A DNA stretch of 33,192 nt from an uncultured Pseudohongiella sp. GTDB taxonomy: Bacteria; Pseudomonadota; Gammaproteobacteria; Pseudomonadales; Pseudohongiellaceae. Within the stretch, counting starts at the first letter, position 1. Every line of letters begins with the position of its first letter. The notes under the pieces were generated by a model. It was given only the letters and a program-made list of their open reading frames with translations. It made no database searches and had not been told where the DNA came from. Shown here one piece after another: positions 1 to 9,590 of this stretch. The translations under genes were made by a program, and so were the position numbers. The stretch lies in the NCBI GenBank assembly GCA_902531515.1, contig CACAEJ010000018.1, positions 1-33,192 of the forward strand. Reading direction: 5' to 3'.

Positions 1-1
1 T

Positions 2-1126
<1,125 letters not shown>

Positions 1127-1141
1127 GAGAATAATTCTAAG

Positions 1142-1173
1142 CAAAGACTGCAACCTTTTTGTCTAAGTCTTTG
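1142..1173 (+). repeat. Inverted repeat between tgt and yajC
   Basis: CAAAGACT (1142-1149) and AGTCTTTG (1166-1173) are perfect 8-base inverted arms around a 16-base loop. The element sits 15 bases after the tgt stop and about 50 bases before yajC. No T-run follows directly (GCCCTTAAAAAAA comes next), so it is a poor intrinsic terminator. It could be an RNA processing or stability hairpin that uncouples tgt from the secretion genes. That role is inferred. Confidence 0.45.
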
Positions 1174-1224
1174 GCCCTTAAAAAAATCGCTCAAGTAAAA
1201 TAAGTACACAATGAGATAACACTA

Positions 1225-1554
1225 ATGAATATTCTATTTTCCATCGCACATGCTCAAGACGTTGGACAAGGACAACCACCTCAGGCTTATAGCTGGCTTC
1301 TCTTTGGAGGTATGTTTTTTCTTTTCTGGTTGATTTTATGGAGACCTCAAGCAAAGAGGGCAAAAGAACATCGAAACTTAGTAGATAGCATTTCCAAAGG
1401 AGATGAGGTAATGACCTCGGGCGGATTGCTCGGGAAAGTGACTAAGGTCAACGATGAGTACATTGCTGTAGAGATTTCTGATGGTGTGCAAATTAAGCTA
1501 CAAAAGTCTTCAGTAGCGGCAGCGCTTCCTAAGGGTACAATAAGCCAAATTTAA
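1225..1554 (+). CDS. yajC: Sec translocon accessory protein YajC
   Basis: YajC is the small membrane subunit that associates with SecDF and SecYEG in the inner membrane. The 109-residue product has the family layout: a short periplasmic N-terminus (MNILFSIAHAQ), one membrane helix around residues 23-42 (WLLFGGMFFLFWLIL), the hallmark RPQAKRAKEHRN just after it, and a basic cytoplasmic domain with GDEVMTSGGLLGKV. It starts 98 bases after tgt and ends 27 bases before secD, so it is the first gene of the yajC-secD-secF unit. The ribosome binding site is weak (GAG about 10 bases upstream). Confidence 0.96.
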   Translation: MNILFSIAHAQDVGQGQPPQAYSWLLFGGMFFLFWLILWRPQAKRAKEHRNLVDSISKGDEVMTSGGLLGKVTKVNDEYIAVEISDGVQIKLQKSSVAAALPKGTISQI

Positions 1555-1581
1555 TTTTCAAAATATTGACGAGAAGATCAC

Positions 1582-3444
1582 ATGTTAAATAGATATCCGG
1601 TCTGGAAAAATGCGCTCATTCTTTTGGTCGTATTTTTAGGGTTTCTTTACTCTGTTCCGAATATTTATCCTGACGATGAAGCGATCCAGGTCAGCGCAGA
1701 CGGGGTGAGCTTGAATGAATCTGATATGGAGATTGTCACAACTGCATTAGAAGCTGCTCAAGTAGAATTTTTTGGTGATGAAATTAGCGAGGAAAGCATA
1801 CTTATTCGCGTCAATTCTGTTGAAGATCAACTCATTGCAAAAACAGCGATTGAAGACGCTCTAACGGATGACTATATAGTGGCGTTGAATTTAGCACCAA
1901 CTACTCCCGGTTGGCTTCAATCGATTGGTGCGGGAAAGATGAACCTTGGGCTAGATCTTCAGGGTGGTGTTCATTTCCTGATGGAAGTAGACATGGACGC
2001 AGCATTAAATCGGCGTATGGAAGATAATTTAAGTAATGTGCGATCAATCTTAAGGGAAGAGAGAATTAGAACCCGAGGTACAAATGTCATAAACAACGCA
2101 CATCTCGAAATTCGGTTTGCGGACGGTAACATTAGATCCAGCGCACGCTCTGCTCTTATTGAGAACTTTCCAGATTTACAATTTCAGAACCGAGATTCTG
2201 GTGATCTTAGTATTCTTGATATGAGAACACCTCCCGATGTGGTGTTGCAGGTGCAGAGGGATACTTTGCAAGCAAATCGAACCACCATTATGAACAGAGT
2301 GGATGCGCTGGGAGTTGCGGAGCCAACCGTGCAACAGCAAGGAGCAGATAGGATAGTAGTCGAACTTCCAGGAGTTCAAGACCCCGCCCAAGCAATACGA
2401 TTTTTGCAGCGAATCGCTACTTTAGAGTTTCACTTAGAAGCGAATGCTGGTTCCTCCTCCACTTCCTATGAGAGTTACGAATATCAAGGTTTATTAGTAG
2501 ATGTTGATAATGAAGTCATATTGCAGGGCGATCGTATAAGTAATGTAAGGTCTACTCTGGATCAGAACGGGCTGCCTCAGGTTCAGATTAATCTCGATGC
2601 GCAGGGTGGTTCACAAATAAATCGAGTTACCCGTGACAACGTTGGCAGAAATATGGATATCTTGCTGAGCGAAACTAGATCTCGGTCAATAATGACTCTC
2701 GATGAGAATGGTCAAGAGATAGAAGATGTTGAATTTTACGAAGACAAACGATTAATTAGTCACGCCACTATTAGGACTGCCTTACCCCGCACTTTTGTTA
2801 TAACAGGTTTGAGCGCAAGGGAAGCGAATGATTTGTCGGAGTTAATTAGGTCAGGTTCATTGGCTGCGCCGATGACAATAGTTGAACAAAGTGTCATCGG
2901 TCCTACTATGGGCAGAGAAAATCTCGAGCAAGGTATCTTGGGAGTTCAAGTTGCATCTATTTTGGTGGTTATATTTATGTTGGCCTACTACCGGGTCTTT
3001 GGCTTAGCCGCAAATGCTGCTTTAATTATGAACATCCTCCTAATCTTCGCGGTAATGTCGACCATCATACCCGCTACTTTGACGTTACCTGGAATTGTAG
3101 GCATTGTGCTGACGGTTGGCATGGCGGTGGATGCAAATGTTTTGATATTCACTCGAATAAGAGAAGAATTAACCAATGGGCTGCCACCACAGCAAGCGAT
3201 AGATTCTGGTTATAATAGAGCATTTACGACTATATTGGATGCGAACTTCACAACTTTCCTTGTTGCGCTGGTTCTGTTCTCTATAGGGACGGGTCCGGTG
3301 AAAGGATTTGCGGTCACACTTATGATAGGCATTATTACTTCAATGTTTACGGCGATCGTGGGGACTCGTGCATTGGTTAATATTATTTACGGTGGCCGCT
3401 CAGTTCAAAAGCTCTCTATTGGTCGATATAAAATATCTGCCTAA
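1582..3444 (+). CDS. secD: Protein translocase subunit SecD
   Basis: SecD is the larger half of the proton-driven SecDF complex that pulls preproteins out of SecYEG on the periplasmic side. The 620-residue product is close to the E. coli length. Visible parts are an N-terminal membrane helix (about residues 10-26), a large periplasmic region with the family motif MNLGLDLQGGVHFLMEVD and the P1-head segment, and a C-terminal block of five helices from about residue 455. That block includes the conserved GIVLTVGMAVDANVLIFTRI, whose Asp is part of the proton path. A GAGAAG ribosome binding site lies just upstream of the ATG. The gene is followed by secF after 39 bases. Confidence 0.97.
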   Translation: MLNRYPVWKNALILLVVFLGFLYSVPNIYPDDEAIQVSADGVSLNESDMEIVTTALEAAQVEFFGDEISEESILIRVNSVEDQLIAKTAIEDALTDDYIVALNLAPTTPGWLQSIGAGKMNLGLDLQGGVHFLMEVDMDAALNRRMEDNLSNVRSILREERIRTRGTNVINNAHLEIRFADGNIRSSARSALIENFPDLQFQNRDSGDLSILDMRTPPDVVLQVQRDTLQANRTTIMNRVDALGVAEPTVQQQGADRIVVELPGVQDPAQAIRFLQRIATLEFHLEANAGSSSTSYESYEYQGLLVDVDNEVILQGDRISNVRSTLDQNGLPQVQINLDAQGGSQINRVTRDNVGRNMDILLSETRSRSIMTLDENGQEIEDVEFYEDKRLISHATIRTALPRTFVITGLSAREANDLSELIRSGSLAAPMTIVEQSVIGPTMGRENLEQGILGVQVASILVVIFMLAYYRVFGLAANAALIMNILLIFAVMSTIIPATLTLPGIVGIVLTVGMAVDANVLIFTRIREELTNGLPPQQAIDSGYNRAFTTILDANFTTFLVALVLFSIGTGPVKGFAVTLMIGIITSMFTAIVGTRALVNIIYGGRSVQKLSIGRYKISA

Positions 3445-3483
3445 AACTAAGATAATTAAAGTAACAAAGGTGAGAACTAGCTC

Positions 3484-4431
3484 GTGTCTCAGGAAAAAGA
3501 AATTGATTTCATGGGTATTCGAAAATTTGCAGGAGCAGTTTCCGGTATCTTAGTCTGTGTATCTATAATCTCTCTCGGTTTAAATTCTCTTCAATTTGGA
3601 TTGGATTTCACGAGCGGCACTTCGGTTCGGCTAGAATACTCAGACACAGTAGATCTTGGAGAGGTAAACCAAACACTCGCAAATAGCGGCTATGAAGATG
3701 CAGTTGTAGTCAGCTTTGGGTCTGATCGTGAAATTCGCGTGGTTTTACCCGTTGATGAATTGACTCAAGTCGAGGACCAGGCAAGCGAAGCCGCTGTTGT
3801 TGGCGAAACTATCGCCGCATTATTATCTGATGATTCTGACGACGTTACGCTGCTTGGCTCGGATTACGTTAGCGCCAAAGTTGGAGAAGAGCTTGCTGAG
3901 CAAGGCGGATTGGGCATGCTTGTTGCGCTTGGCATAATCATGGTGTACATCGCGGTGCGCTTTCAATTTAAATTTTCAGTTGGAGCTGTGGTAGCCCTCG
4001 CTCATGACGTAATTATCACATTAGGTATCTTTTCATTATTCGGCATAGAATTTAATCTAAACACTCTCGCTGCGATGCTAGCCATAATAGGCTACTCTTT
4101 AAATGACACTATAGTTGTATCGGACAGGATTCGTGAAAATTTTCGGCGAATGAGGAAGGGCTCACCCCTCGAGATGGTAAATACCTCTCTCAACCAAACT
4201 TTAAGCAGAACTCTGATAACATCATTCACCACATTATTAGTGCTTTTTTCTGTGTTGTTTATAGGCGGTGAAACAACCCAAGGGTTCGCTGTGGCGCTCA
4301 TAATAGGAGTAGTTATAGGGACATATTCTTCCATTTACATCGCTTCTAACGTCATACTGTATATGAAGGTAACGCGGGAAGATTTAATGATTCCCGTAAG
4401 AGATGAGACGGAGCTCGATGGAATGCCATAA
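3484..4431 (+). CDS. secF: Protein translocase subunit SecF
   Basis: SecF partners SecD in the inner-membrane SecDF complex. The 315-residue product has an N-terminal helix (about residues 15-33), the short periplasmic domain that opens with LQFGLDFTSGTSVRLEY, and a C-terminal five-helix block containing LAAMLAIIGYSLNDTIVVSDRIREN, the family signature. The start is a GTG with GGTGAG nine bases upstream. An internal ATG nine codons later (MGIRKF) is a possible alternative. It is the last gene of the yajC-secDF unit. Confidence 0.97.
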   Translation: MSQEKEIDFMGIRKFAGAVSGILVCVSIISLGLNSLQFGLDFTSGTSVRLEYSDTVDLGEVNQTLANSGYEDAVVVSFGSDREIRVVLPVDELTQVEDQASEAAVVGETIAALLSDDSDDVTLLGSDYVSAKVGEELAEQGGLGMLVALGIIMVYIAVRFQFKFSVGAVVALAHDVIITLGIFSLFGIEFNLNTLAAMLAIIGYSLNDTIVVSDRIRENFRRMRKGSPLEMVNTSLNQTLSRTLITSFTTLLVLFSVLFIGGETTQGFAVALIIGVVIGTYSSIYIASNVILYMKVTREDLMIPVRDETELDGMP

Positions 4432-4462
4432 GCTGAGCTGTCTTTGTTCGTAGTAAAGTTGC

Positions 4463-4480
4463 TTATCGTGAGAGCGATAA
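4463..4480 (+). repeat. Small hairpin after secF
   Basis: TTATCG (4463-4468) and CGATAA (4475-4480) form a perfect 6-bp stem with loop TGAGAG, 31 bases after the secF stop. The following sequence is A/T-rich but lacks a clean T-run, so this is at best a weak terminator or an mRNA 3' end structure for the sec operon. Confidence 0.35.
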
Positions 4481-4597
4481 CGTGAATAGACTAGTAATTA
4501 TTTTTCATTGGTCAAGTTGAAATGTTTTTGTTGTCATCATAGGTTTAGCAATTTGAGAAATGTTTTAGAGATAAACAAACTACTTTTTAAGGCTCGG

Positions 4598-6862
4598 TTG
4601 AAATTTGCCAAGGCAATAACCTTATGCGCTTTCCTTTGGTGGATCCCATCACTAGAAATTCAAGCTCAATCTTCAGAAGCTTTTCCCCAGCCTGCTGGAC
4701 TGAAACCGGCAGTGGACTTTTGGATTAAGGTCTATACCGAAGTTGATACTCAAAGTGGTTACCTGCACGATTCTGAAAATTTATCCGTTATCTATGAACG
4801 CCTTAGACTCAATCGCAGGAACATTGAATCTTCACGGTCTGAGATAAGAGAGGATTTAAGGTATTTAGCTACAGGTGCAAGAGACAATTTATCTCGGAGC
4901 CAAAGGGAGATACTGGAGCTGTGGCCTGCTGACGTATCAAATCGTACTTTGTCAGAGGCTGCTAATAATATTCGGTGGCAACTCGGGCAGTCAGATCGTT
5001 TTCTTGGCGGATTGCGACGGTCCGGTGCTTTCAGAGAACACATTGAGAACGTCATTCTTGACAAGAATCTTCCTCCTGAGCTTGGCGTTCTGCCTCATGT
5101 TGAGTCTTCCTTTAATCCGAGTGCCCTATCCAGTGCGTCAGCCGCGGGAATGTGGCAGTTCACCTCTGGCACGGGTAAGAGGTTTATGCGAATTGACTAC
5201 ATTATTGATGAGAGGATGGACCCCTATACATCAACCGCTGCTGCAATGAGTCTTTTGGAATATAACTACTCTGTGCTAGGTACTTGGCCACTGGCACTGA
5301 CAGCCTACAATCACGGCGCTGGTGGTATTGCGCGAGCCGTGAGGGAAACGGGCACTACGGATATTGAAAAAATTGTTGCGAACTATCGGGGCCGAAGGTT
5401 TGGGTTTGCTTCCAGGAATTTCTACGCTCAGTTCTTGGCCGTCGTGCACGTTGAGAACAATGCGGAACAGTATTTCGGCGATGTGAGGTTTGATTCGGCA
5501 CCGACTTTTCGCGAAGTAGAGATTGATGCATTTGTTGATGCTGAAGTCTTTGCAAATTCAGTCGGAGTAAGTTTTGATCAACTCAGAAAAGATAATCCAG
5601 CTCTGAGACCTATAGTTTGGGAAGGCAACAAGCGTATTCCTCAAGGATACCCTGTCAAAGTTAGACAAGACCAAGTCAATGCGAGTGACTTACTCACTTT
5701 AATACCCGCTGACTATAAGTTCGCGGTGCAAACTCCAGATATAGCTTACATAGTCGAGCGTGGCGATACGTTATCACTGATCGCCAGTCGCTTTGACACT
5801 TCGGTGAGCAGGTTAGTTACTCTGAACCAGTTAGTTAGCAGACATCGGATTTCCATAGGGCAAAGAATTTTACTTCCGCAAGAAGATGCCGATCCTAATC
5901 AACTCATTGCTGCCGCAGCAGGAATCCCACCAGCAGATGGCTTATACACCGTTAATCGGGGGGATACGGTTTCTCGAATAGCTGATCGGTATAATATTGA
6001 AGAGAGCGCTCTCTTAGCAGAGAACGGCATTATAAACCCTCAATTAATTTATCCTGGCCAACAAATTCGTCTCCCTGGATACACTGACCCTGTCGCTGAT
6101 AACCAAAATTCCGGTTCTGAAACTCCAGAAGAAGAGGCCACGGAGATAGCTGAAACTCAAATGGTTGCGGCTTTAGATTCTGACTTGATTGAAGCGTCGA
6201 ATGATGTTTCTGGAGCTCCAAAAGCAGAGGAAATAGCAGAGAAAGAAAATCCATCAGAGGAAGAGCGAGTCGCAGCTTCGGATACTACCCAATTGGCCTT
6301 GAATGCGCAGCAAAATCGCGTGTCAGCTTCGTCTTCTGAAGAGACAATAGTTGCCGATCAAGAAATTGCTTTAGGCCCTGCTGAGGAAAGAATTGAGAGT
6401 AACGAGGAATTGTCGGAATCTCTGTCTGCTGACCCATCAGATTACTCCGTAGCATTAGCTGACAGTAGTATTGAAATTCAGGCCTCTGAAACTTTGGGCC
6501 ATTACGCGGATTGGCTTGGAATCAGAGCTTGGGACATTCGCAGACTCAATAATATGGCTTACCGGGATCCCGTGATAATTGGGGAACGAATTTCACTCGA
6601 ATTTTCTCAGGTAAATATTTCTGAGTTTGAGTTGAAGCGAAAAGATTATCACGCAACCCTCCAGCGCCAGTTTTTCGCAAATTACCGTATCCAGGGCGCA
6701 GAGACTTATAAGGTGCGATCTGGCGATAATATTGGAGGCATCGCTCAAAGTCGTTATAGCACACCCGTTTGGCTATTGAGGCAATATAATCCTGAATTGG
6801 ATTTTAATCGAATTCAAATTGACCAAGAAATTGTCTTCCCTGTCTTAGAAAGAGTGAATTGA
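4598..6862 (+). CDS. mltD: Membrane-bound lytic transglycosylase, MltD-like, with LysM modules
   Basis: The product cleaves peptidoglycan glycan strands with formation of 1,6-anhydro-MurNAc, in the periplasm. From the chosen start it is 754 residues: signal peptide MKFAKAITLCAFLWWIPSLEIQAQ, then an SLT (family 1) domain at about 155-275 with catalytic E169 in LPHVESSFNP and the AAGMWQFTSGTGK and ALTAYNHG motifs, then LysM modules at about 384-427 and 450-494, an acidic low-complexity linker at about 497-625, and two more degenerate LysM-like modules at about 627-670 and 705-751. There is no ATG near the N-terminus. The TTG at 4598 gives a clean signal peptide and has TAAGG five bases upstream. 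A TTG at 4508 would add 30 residues rich in Cys/His/Arg ahead of the signal peptide, which is less likely. No Cys sits at the expected cleavage site, so a lipoprotein (as in E. coli MltD) is not evident. Confidence 0.9.
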   Translation: MKFAKAITLCAFLWWIPSLEIQAQSSEAFPQPAGLKPAVDFWIKVYTEVDTQSGYLHDSENLSVIYERLRLNRRNIESSRSEIREDLRYLATGARDNLSRSQREILELWPADVSNRTLSEAANNIRWQLGQSDRFLGGLRRSGAFREHIENVILDKNLPPELGVLPHVESSFNPSALSSASAAGMWQFTSGTGKRFMRIDYIIDERMDPYTSTAAAMSLLEYNYSVLGTWPLALTAYNHGAGGIARAVRETGTTDIEKIVANYRGRRFGFASRNFYAQFLAVVHVENNAEQYFGDVRFDSAPTFREVEIDAFVDAEVFANSVGVSFDQLRKDNPALRPIVWEGNKRIPQGYPVKVRQDQVNASDLLTLIPADYKFAVQTPDIAYIVERGDTLSLIASRFDTSVSRLVTLNQLVSRHRISIGQRILLPQEDADPNQLIAAAAGIPPADGLYTVNRGDTVSRIADRYNIEESALLAENGIINPQLIYPGQQIRLPGYTDPVADNQNSGSETPEEEATEIAETQMVAALDSDLIEASNDVSGAPKAEEIAEKENPSEEERVAASDTTQLALNAQQNRVSASSSEETIVADQEIALGPAEERIESNEELSESLSADPSDYSVALADSSIEIQASETLGHYADWLGIRAWDIRRLNNMAYRDPVIIGERISLEFSQVNISEFELKRKDYHATLQRQFFANYRIQGAETYKVRSGDNIGGIAQSRYSTPVWLLRQYNPELDFNRIQIDQEIVFPVLERVN

Positions 6863-7000
6863 TAGCATTACGTGGACTTAACCTTGATACATTTTAAATC
6901 ATTGTAATTTAGTGGTGCGCGTCAACCTGGAAATCTTTACTCGTTGAAAAGATGGAGCAAAAATTTTTTAGAAACCCTATGGTTTTAACTTCATGTTATT

Positions 7001-7006
7001 AGGAGG
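7001..7006 (+). promoter_or_regulatory. Consensus Shine-Dalgarno of the GST gene
   Basis: AGGAGG, a perfect Shine-Dalgarno sequence, lies 6 bases before a TTG (7013) and 9 bases before a GTG (7016). The 9-base spacing and the better codon favour GTG as the start. Confidence 0.75.
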
Positions 7007-7015
7007 TAGAAGTTG

Positions 7016-7642
7016 GTGATAAAATTACATGGAATGCCACTGAGCAACTACTATAACGTGGTCAAATGCGTTATGTTGGAAAAAGAGGTGCCTTTCGAAG
7101 AGGTAGCTGTAAAGCCAAATCAAGAGTCAGATTATTTGTCAAAAAGCCCGATGGGAAAAGTTCCATGTATGGAGACTGCGGCAGGTTTTCTTACAGAAAC
7201 TTCGGTCATGCTTGAATATCTTGAGGACTTTAATTCTGGAAAATCACTGTATCCTGCTGACTCCTTTCAAAAAGCAAAATGCAGGGAACTAATGCGTTAC
7301 TTGGAATTGTATATCGAGTTACCAGCGCGCCGATTATACGGTGATGTATTTTTTGGACGTCCGGCAAGCGATGAGGAGAAAGATGCTGTTAAGAAACTTT
7401 TAGAGAAGGGATTTTTAGCTTTGGGGCGGATTGCAAAATTTGATCCTTATTTGGCTGGAGAGGAGCTTACGTATGTGGATTTTTATGCCTTTTTTGGATT
7501 GTCCCCAGTTATCGGAGTATGCCGTAAAACGTGGGAATGGGACGTTAAGAGCGAGGTCTCCGGATTAAAGCGGCAGTTCGATTTGATGAGTCAGCGCGAG
7601 TCGGTAAAGCAAGTGAAAGCGGACCAGGCTTCAAAACCATAA
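7016..7642 (+). CDS. Glutathione S-transferase family protein
   Basis: This is a cytoplasmic two-domain GST of 208 residues. The N-terminal thioredoxin-like half opens with IKLHGMPLSNYYNVVK, where the Ser after PL is in the place of the catalytic Ser/Cys of bacterial and zeta/theta-like GSTs. It also holds the cis-Pro motif GKVPCM and the glutathione-contact motif TETSVMLEYLED. The C-terminal half is helical, with LAGEELTYVDFYAFF matching the conserved N-cap/hydrophobic staple region. The physiological substrate cannot be told from sequence. The gene is monocistronic: 153 bases separate it from mltD, and a convergent SDR gene ends 22 bases beyond it. Confidence 0.88.
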   Translation: MIKLHGMPLSNYYNVVKCVMLEKEVPFEEVAVKPNQESDYLSKSPMGKVPCMETAAGFLTETSVMLEYLEDFNSGKSLYPADSFQKAKCRELMRYLELYIELPARRLYGDVFFGRPASDEEKDAVKKLLEKGFLALGRIAKFDPYLAGEELTYVDFYAFFGLSPVIGVCRKTWEWDVKSEVSGLKRQFDLMSQRESVKQVKADQASKP

Positions 7643-7664
7643 TCCGAATTTCACACCCTTTTAA

Positions 7665-8528
7665 TCACTTCCTTTCAAGAAAGCCAAGATTAGAAGACAT
7701 ATCTAGAATTGGATCGATATTGGCTGCAATGTCCTCGGCGCTGGCGTTTAATCCAAGTTCTACGCCTGAATTTTCTCTTACATCTGCCGAATAATACCTC
7801 CCGCCTGCGGCCTGAATTATCCGGCCATTCGGGGCATTTTCACTGCAGAGGAAAACTACTGCTGGAGTAACCAGCTCCGGCGCCAAGCGCTCTGCGCTGT
7901 CCTCAAATCCAGGCAAATCGAGAGTCATCCTGGTGGCTGCTATCGGAGCAATCGAGTTTGTATGAATATTATACTTCGCGCCTTCTAGTCTGAGGGTATT
8001 CATGAATCCGACTAGACCAAGTTTCGCTGCTCCGTAATTACTCTGTCCGAAATTACCGAATAATCCCGAGGTCGAGGTTGTCATGACGATTCGGCCATAA
8101 TTCTGTTGGGTCATGATAGGCCATATGAGTTTTGTGCAATTCATGCTTCCGTTCAGATGAACATCCAGAACGGTATGCCAATTAGAGATCTCTAGTTTTG
8201 AGAACGTTTTATCGCGAAGTATGCCTGCATTGTTCACGAGTATGTCGATGCGGCCCCAGGTGCTCATTGTTTGGTCAATCATATCTTCAACAGCATCAAT
8301 ATTGCTAACCGATGCTCCGTGCGCTATGGCCTGGCCTCCACTGTCTGTAATTTCTTTAGAAACGAGTTCTGCAGCAGAAAGAGAGCCTCCTGAACCATCT
8401 ACATCGCCTCCCAAATCGTTCACGACGACCTTTGCACCACGTCTACCGAGCTCGAGTGCGTGTTGTCGACCCAATCCTCCTCCGGCGCCGGTAACTATGG
8501 CCACCTGGCCTTCGAAATTTATGGTCAT
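7665..8528 (-). CDS. SDR oxidoreductase of the MFE-2/HSD17B4 dehydrogenase type
   Basis: This is a 287-residue classical short-chain dehydrogenase. The nucleotide-binding motif TGAGGGLGR is at residues 13-21. D38, at the end of the second strand (VVVNDLGG), suggests NAD rather than NADP. NNAG is at 99-102 and the catalytic set is S152, Y165, K169 (SNYGAAK). The insert GGDVDGSGGSLSAAELVSKEI and overall sequence resemble the (3R)-hydroxyacyl-CoA dehydrogenase part of multifunctional enzyme type 2. That family acts on 3-hydroxyacyl-CoA or steroid-like substrates, so a role in fatty-acid or sterol side-chain oxidation is plausible but inferred. The hydratase and SCP2 parts of MFE-2 are absent. 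AAAGGAG lies a few bases upstream of its ATG. It is divergent from the NUDIX gene. Confidence 0.88.
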   Translation of the reverse strand: MTINFEGQVAIVTGAGGGLGRQHALELGRRGAKVVVNDLGGDVDGSGGSLSAAELVSKEITDSGGQAIAHGASVSNIDAVEDMIDQTMSTWGRIDILVNNAGILRDKTFSKLEISNWHTVLDVHLNGSMNCTKLIWPIMTQQNYGRIVMTTSTSGLFGNFGQSNYGAAKLGLVGFMNTLRLEGAKYNIHTNSIAPIAATRMTLDLPGFEDSAERLAPELVTPAVVFLCSENAPNGRIIQAAGGRYYSADVRENSGVELGLNASAEDIAANIDPILDMSSNLGFLERK

Positions 8529-8705
8529 AAAAACTCCTTTCTAGTCTTCAAATTAAATTAACTAATATCCCGAGAAGTGAAAATTCTATGATGGCAGGGC
8601 ATGTATTAGCAATTAATACTCAACCTATTTTATTTAACGAAGACTATGGTGTTGGTTAAAATTTTAGTTATCATCGTAGTCAGCTTTCCGAAGATGAGAA
8701 ATTTT

Positions 8706-9293
8706 ATGAGTGAGATCTTGCCAGTTCCAGCGGCGACGGTAGTTTTGGTTCGCGAATCTAAGCAAGATTCAGGATTGCAAGTTCTATTGTTACAGCGTAA
8801 TTCTCGACTGGTGTTTCACGGTGGACATTGGGTGTTCCCGGGTGGTCGTATTGATGAAGCAGATTACGATAAAACTGAGGGTGGTCTTGAGTATCTGGCC
8901 GCAAAAAAAGCAGCTGTAAGAGAGACTAGGGAGGAAGCAGGTTTAGAAATTAATGAGGATCAACTCATCCATACTGCCCATTGGACAACACCGCCCAAAA
9001 TGCCGCGGAGATTTTCGACTTGGTTTTTTGTTTGCCCCCTAGTAAAGCCCGCGAGTGTGGCAGTTGACAACGACGAGATACTCGATTTTCGATGGATTGC
9101 ACCCCAGGCCGCTATTGCGGACGCAAAAGCCGAAAAGTGGGTTCTACCGAGGCCTACTATGACAACGTTATCTGATATTGCTGATTATGGTAGTCTCAAA
9201 GGCCTCATCTCAGGCGTGACGAGCGCTAAAATTAGAGTTTTTCCGGAAGGTTCTGAATTTTATCGCCCCAGCGAGATGGGTTACCTAGCCTAA
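8706..9293 (+). CDS. NUDIX hydrolase, NUDT19-like
   Basis: NUDIX enzymes hydrolyse nucleoside diphosphates linked to another group, and the NUDT19-type members are best known for acting on CoA derivatives. The 195-residue product has PAATVVLVRES at its start, then VLLLQRNSRLVFHGGHWVFPGG, and the core of the Nudix box as RETREEAGL, with the metal-binding RE..EE present. The upstream Glu of the textbook box (GX5EX7REUXEEXGU) is not in its usual place, a Leu being found there. I start at ATG 8706 because it gives a normal N-terminus. An ATG at 8646 in the same frame would prepend 20 hydrophobic residues (MVLVKILVIIVV...) with no good ribosome binding site, and an ATG at 8694 is a third choice. 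The gene stands alone, and its cluster neighbours start 297 bases later. Confidence 0.85.
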   Translation: MSEILPVPAATVVLVRESKQDSGLQVLLLQRNSRLVFHGGHWVFPGGRIDEADYDKTEGGLEYLAAKKAAVRETREEAGLEINEDQLIHTAHWTTPPKMPRRFSTWFFVCPLVKPASVAVDNDEILDFRWIAPQAAIADAKAEKWVLPRPTMTTLSDIADYGSLKGLISGVTSAKIRVFPEGSEFYRPSEMGYLA

Positions 9294-9590
9294 AATTTAA
9301 CGAAATTATTTGACCATCAGCTAACAGATCTTAGCGTTATTATGGGGGTCTGCTCGACCTGTGGGTGCTTAGGCCATGAGTTCCTCACTTTTAAAGTGAA
9401 TAGCGTCTTTAAGTTCTTGCTTTTGGGGTGGGGTTAATGGGATAGTTAAGTACGGGAAAAGCGAAAACTTTACCTGAAATATTTGCTAATTTTTTAGTCT
9501 TCTCTTTGCATAAAGTACTCAATATTTTGGCTACTAATTCTGCAGATAGATAGAAATTAAGGGTTCGATTACCGGTCAGAAATAGTCTTT
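9294..9590. other. Leader region of the eight-gene cluster
   Basis: These 297 bases hold no convincing ORF. They must carry the promoter of the long cluster that begins at 9591, but I see no -35/-10 pair good enough to name. The only distinct structure is the palindrome at 9385-9399 (listed separately). The 9591 start lacks a recognisable Shine-Dalgarno sequence. Confidence 0.5.
9385..9399. repeat. 15-bp palindrome upstream of the cluster
   Basis: TCACTTT-T-AAAGTGA is a perfect inverted repeat with 7-base arms and a single central base, 192 bases before the first gene of the cluster. The centre is too short for a stable RNA hairpin with full arms, so a protein-binding operator is the likelier reading. 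No regulator is identified. Confidence 0.4.

Noticed and set aside
4508..4597. Longer N-terminus of the MltD-like protein from TTG 4508
   Set aside because: It puts 30 basic/Cys-rich residues before a good signal peptide. TTG 4598 has a well-placed AAGG.
8221..8544. ORF antisense to the SDR gene
   Set aside because: It is the shadow of a well-supported SDR with complete catalytic motifs.
8646..8705. Upstream ATG for the NUDIX gene
   Set aside because: The extra 20 residues are hydrophobic and not typical of the family, and there is no ribosome binding site.
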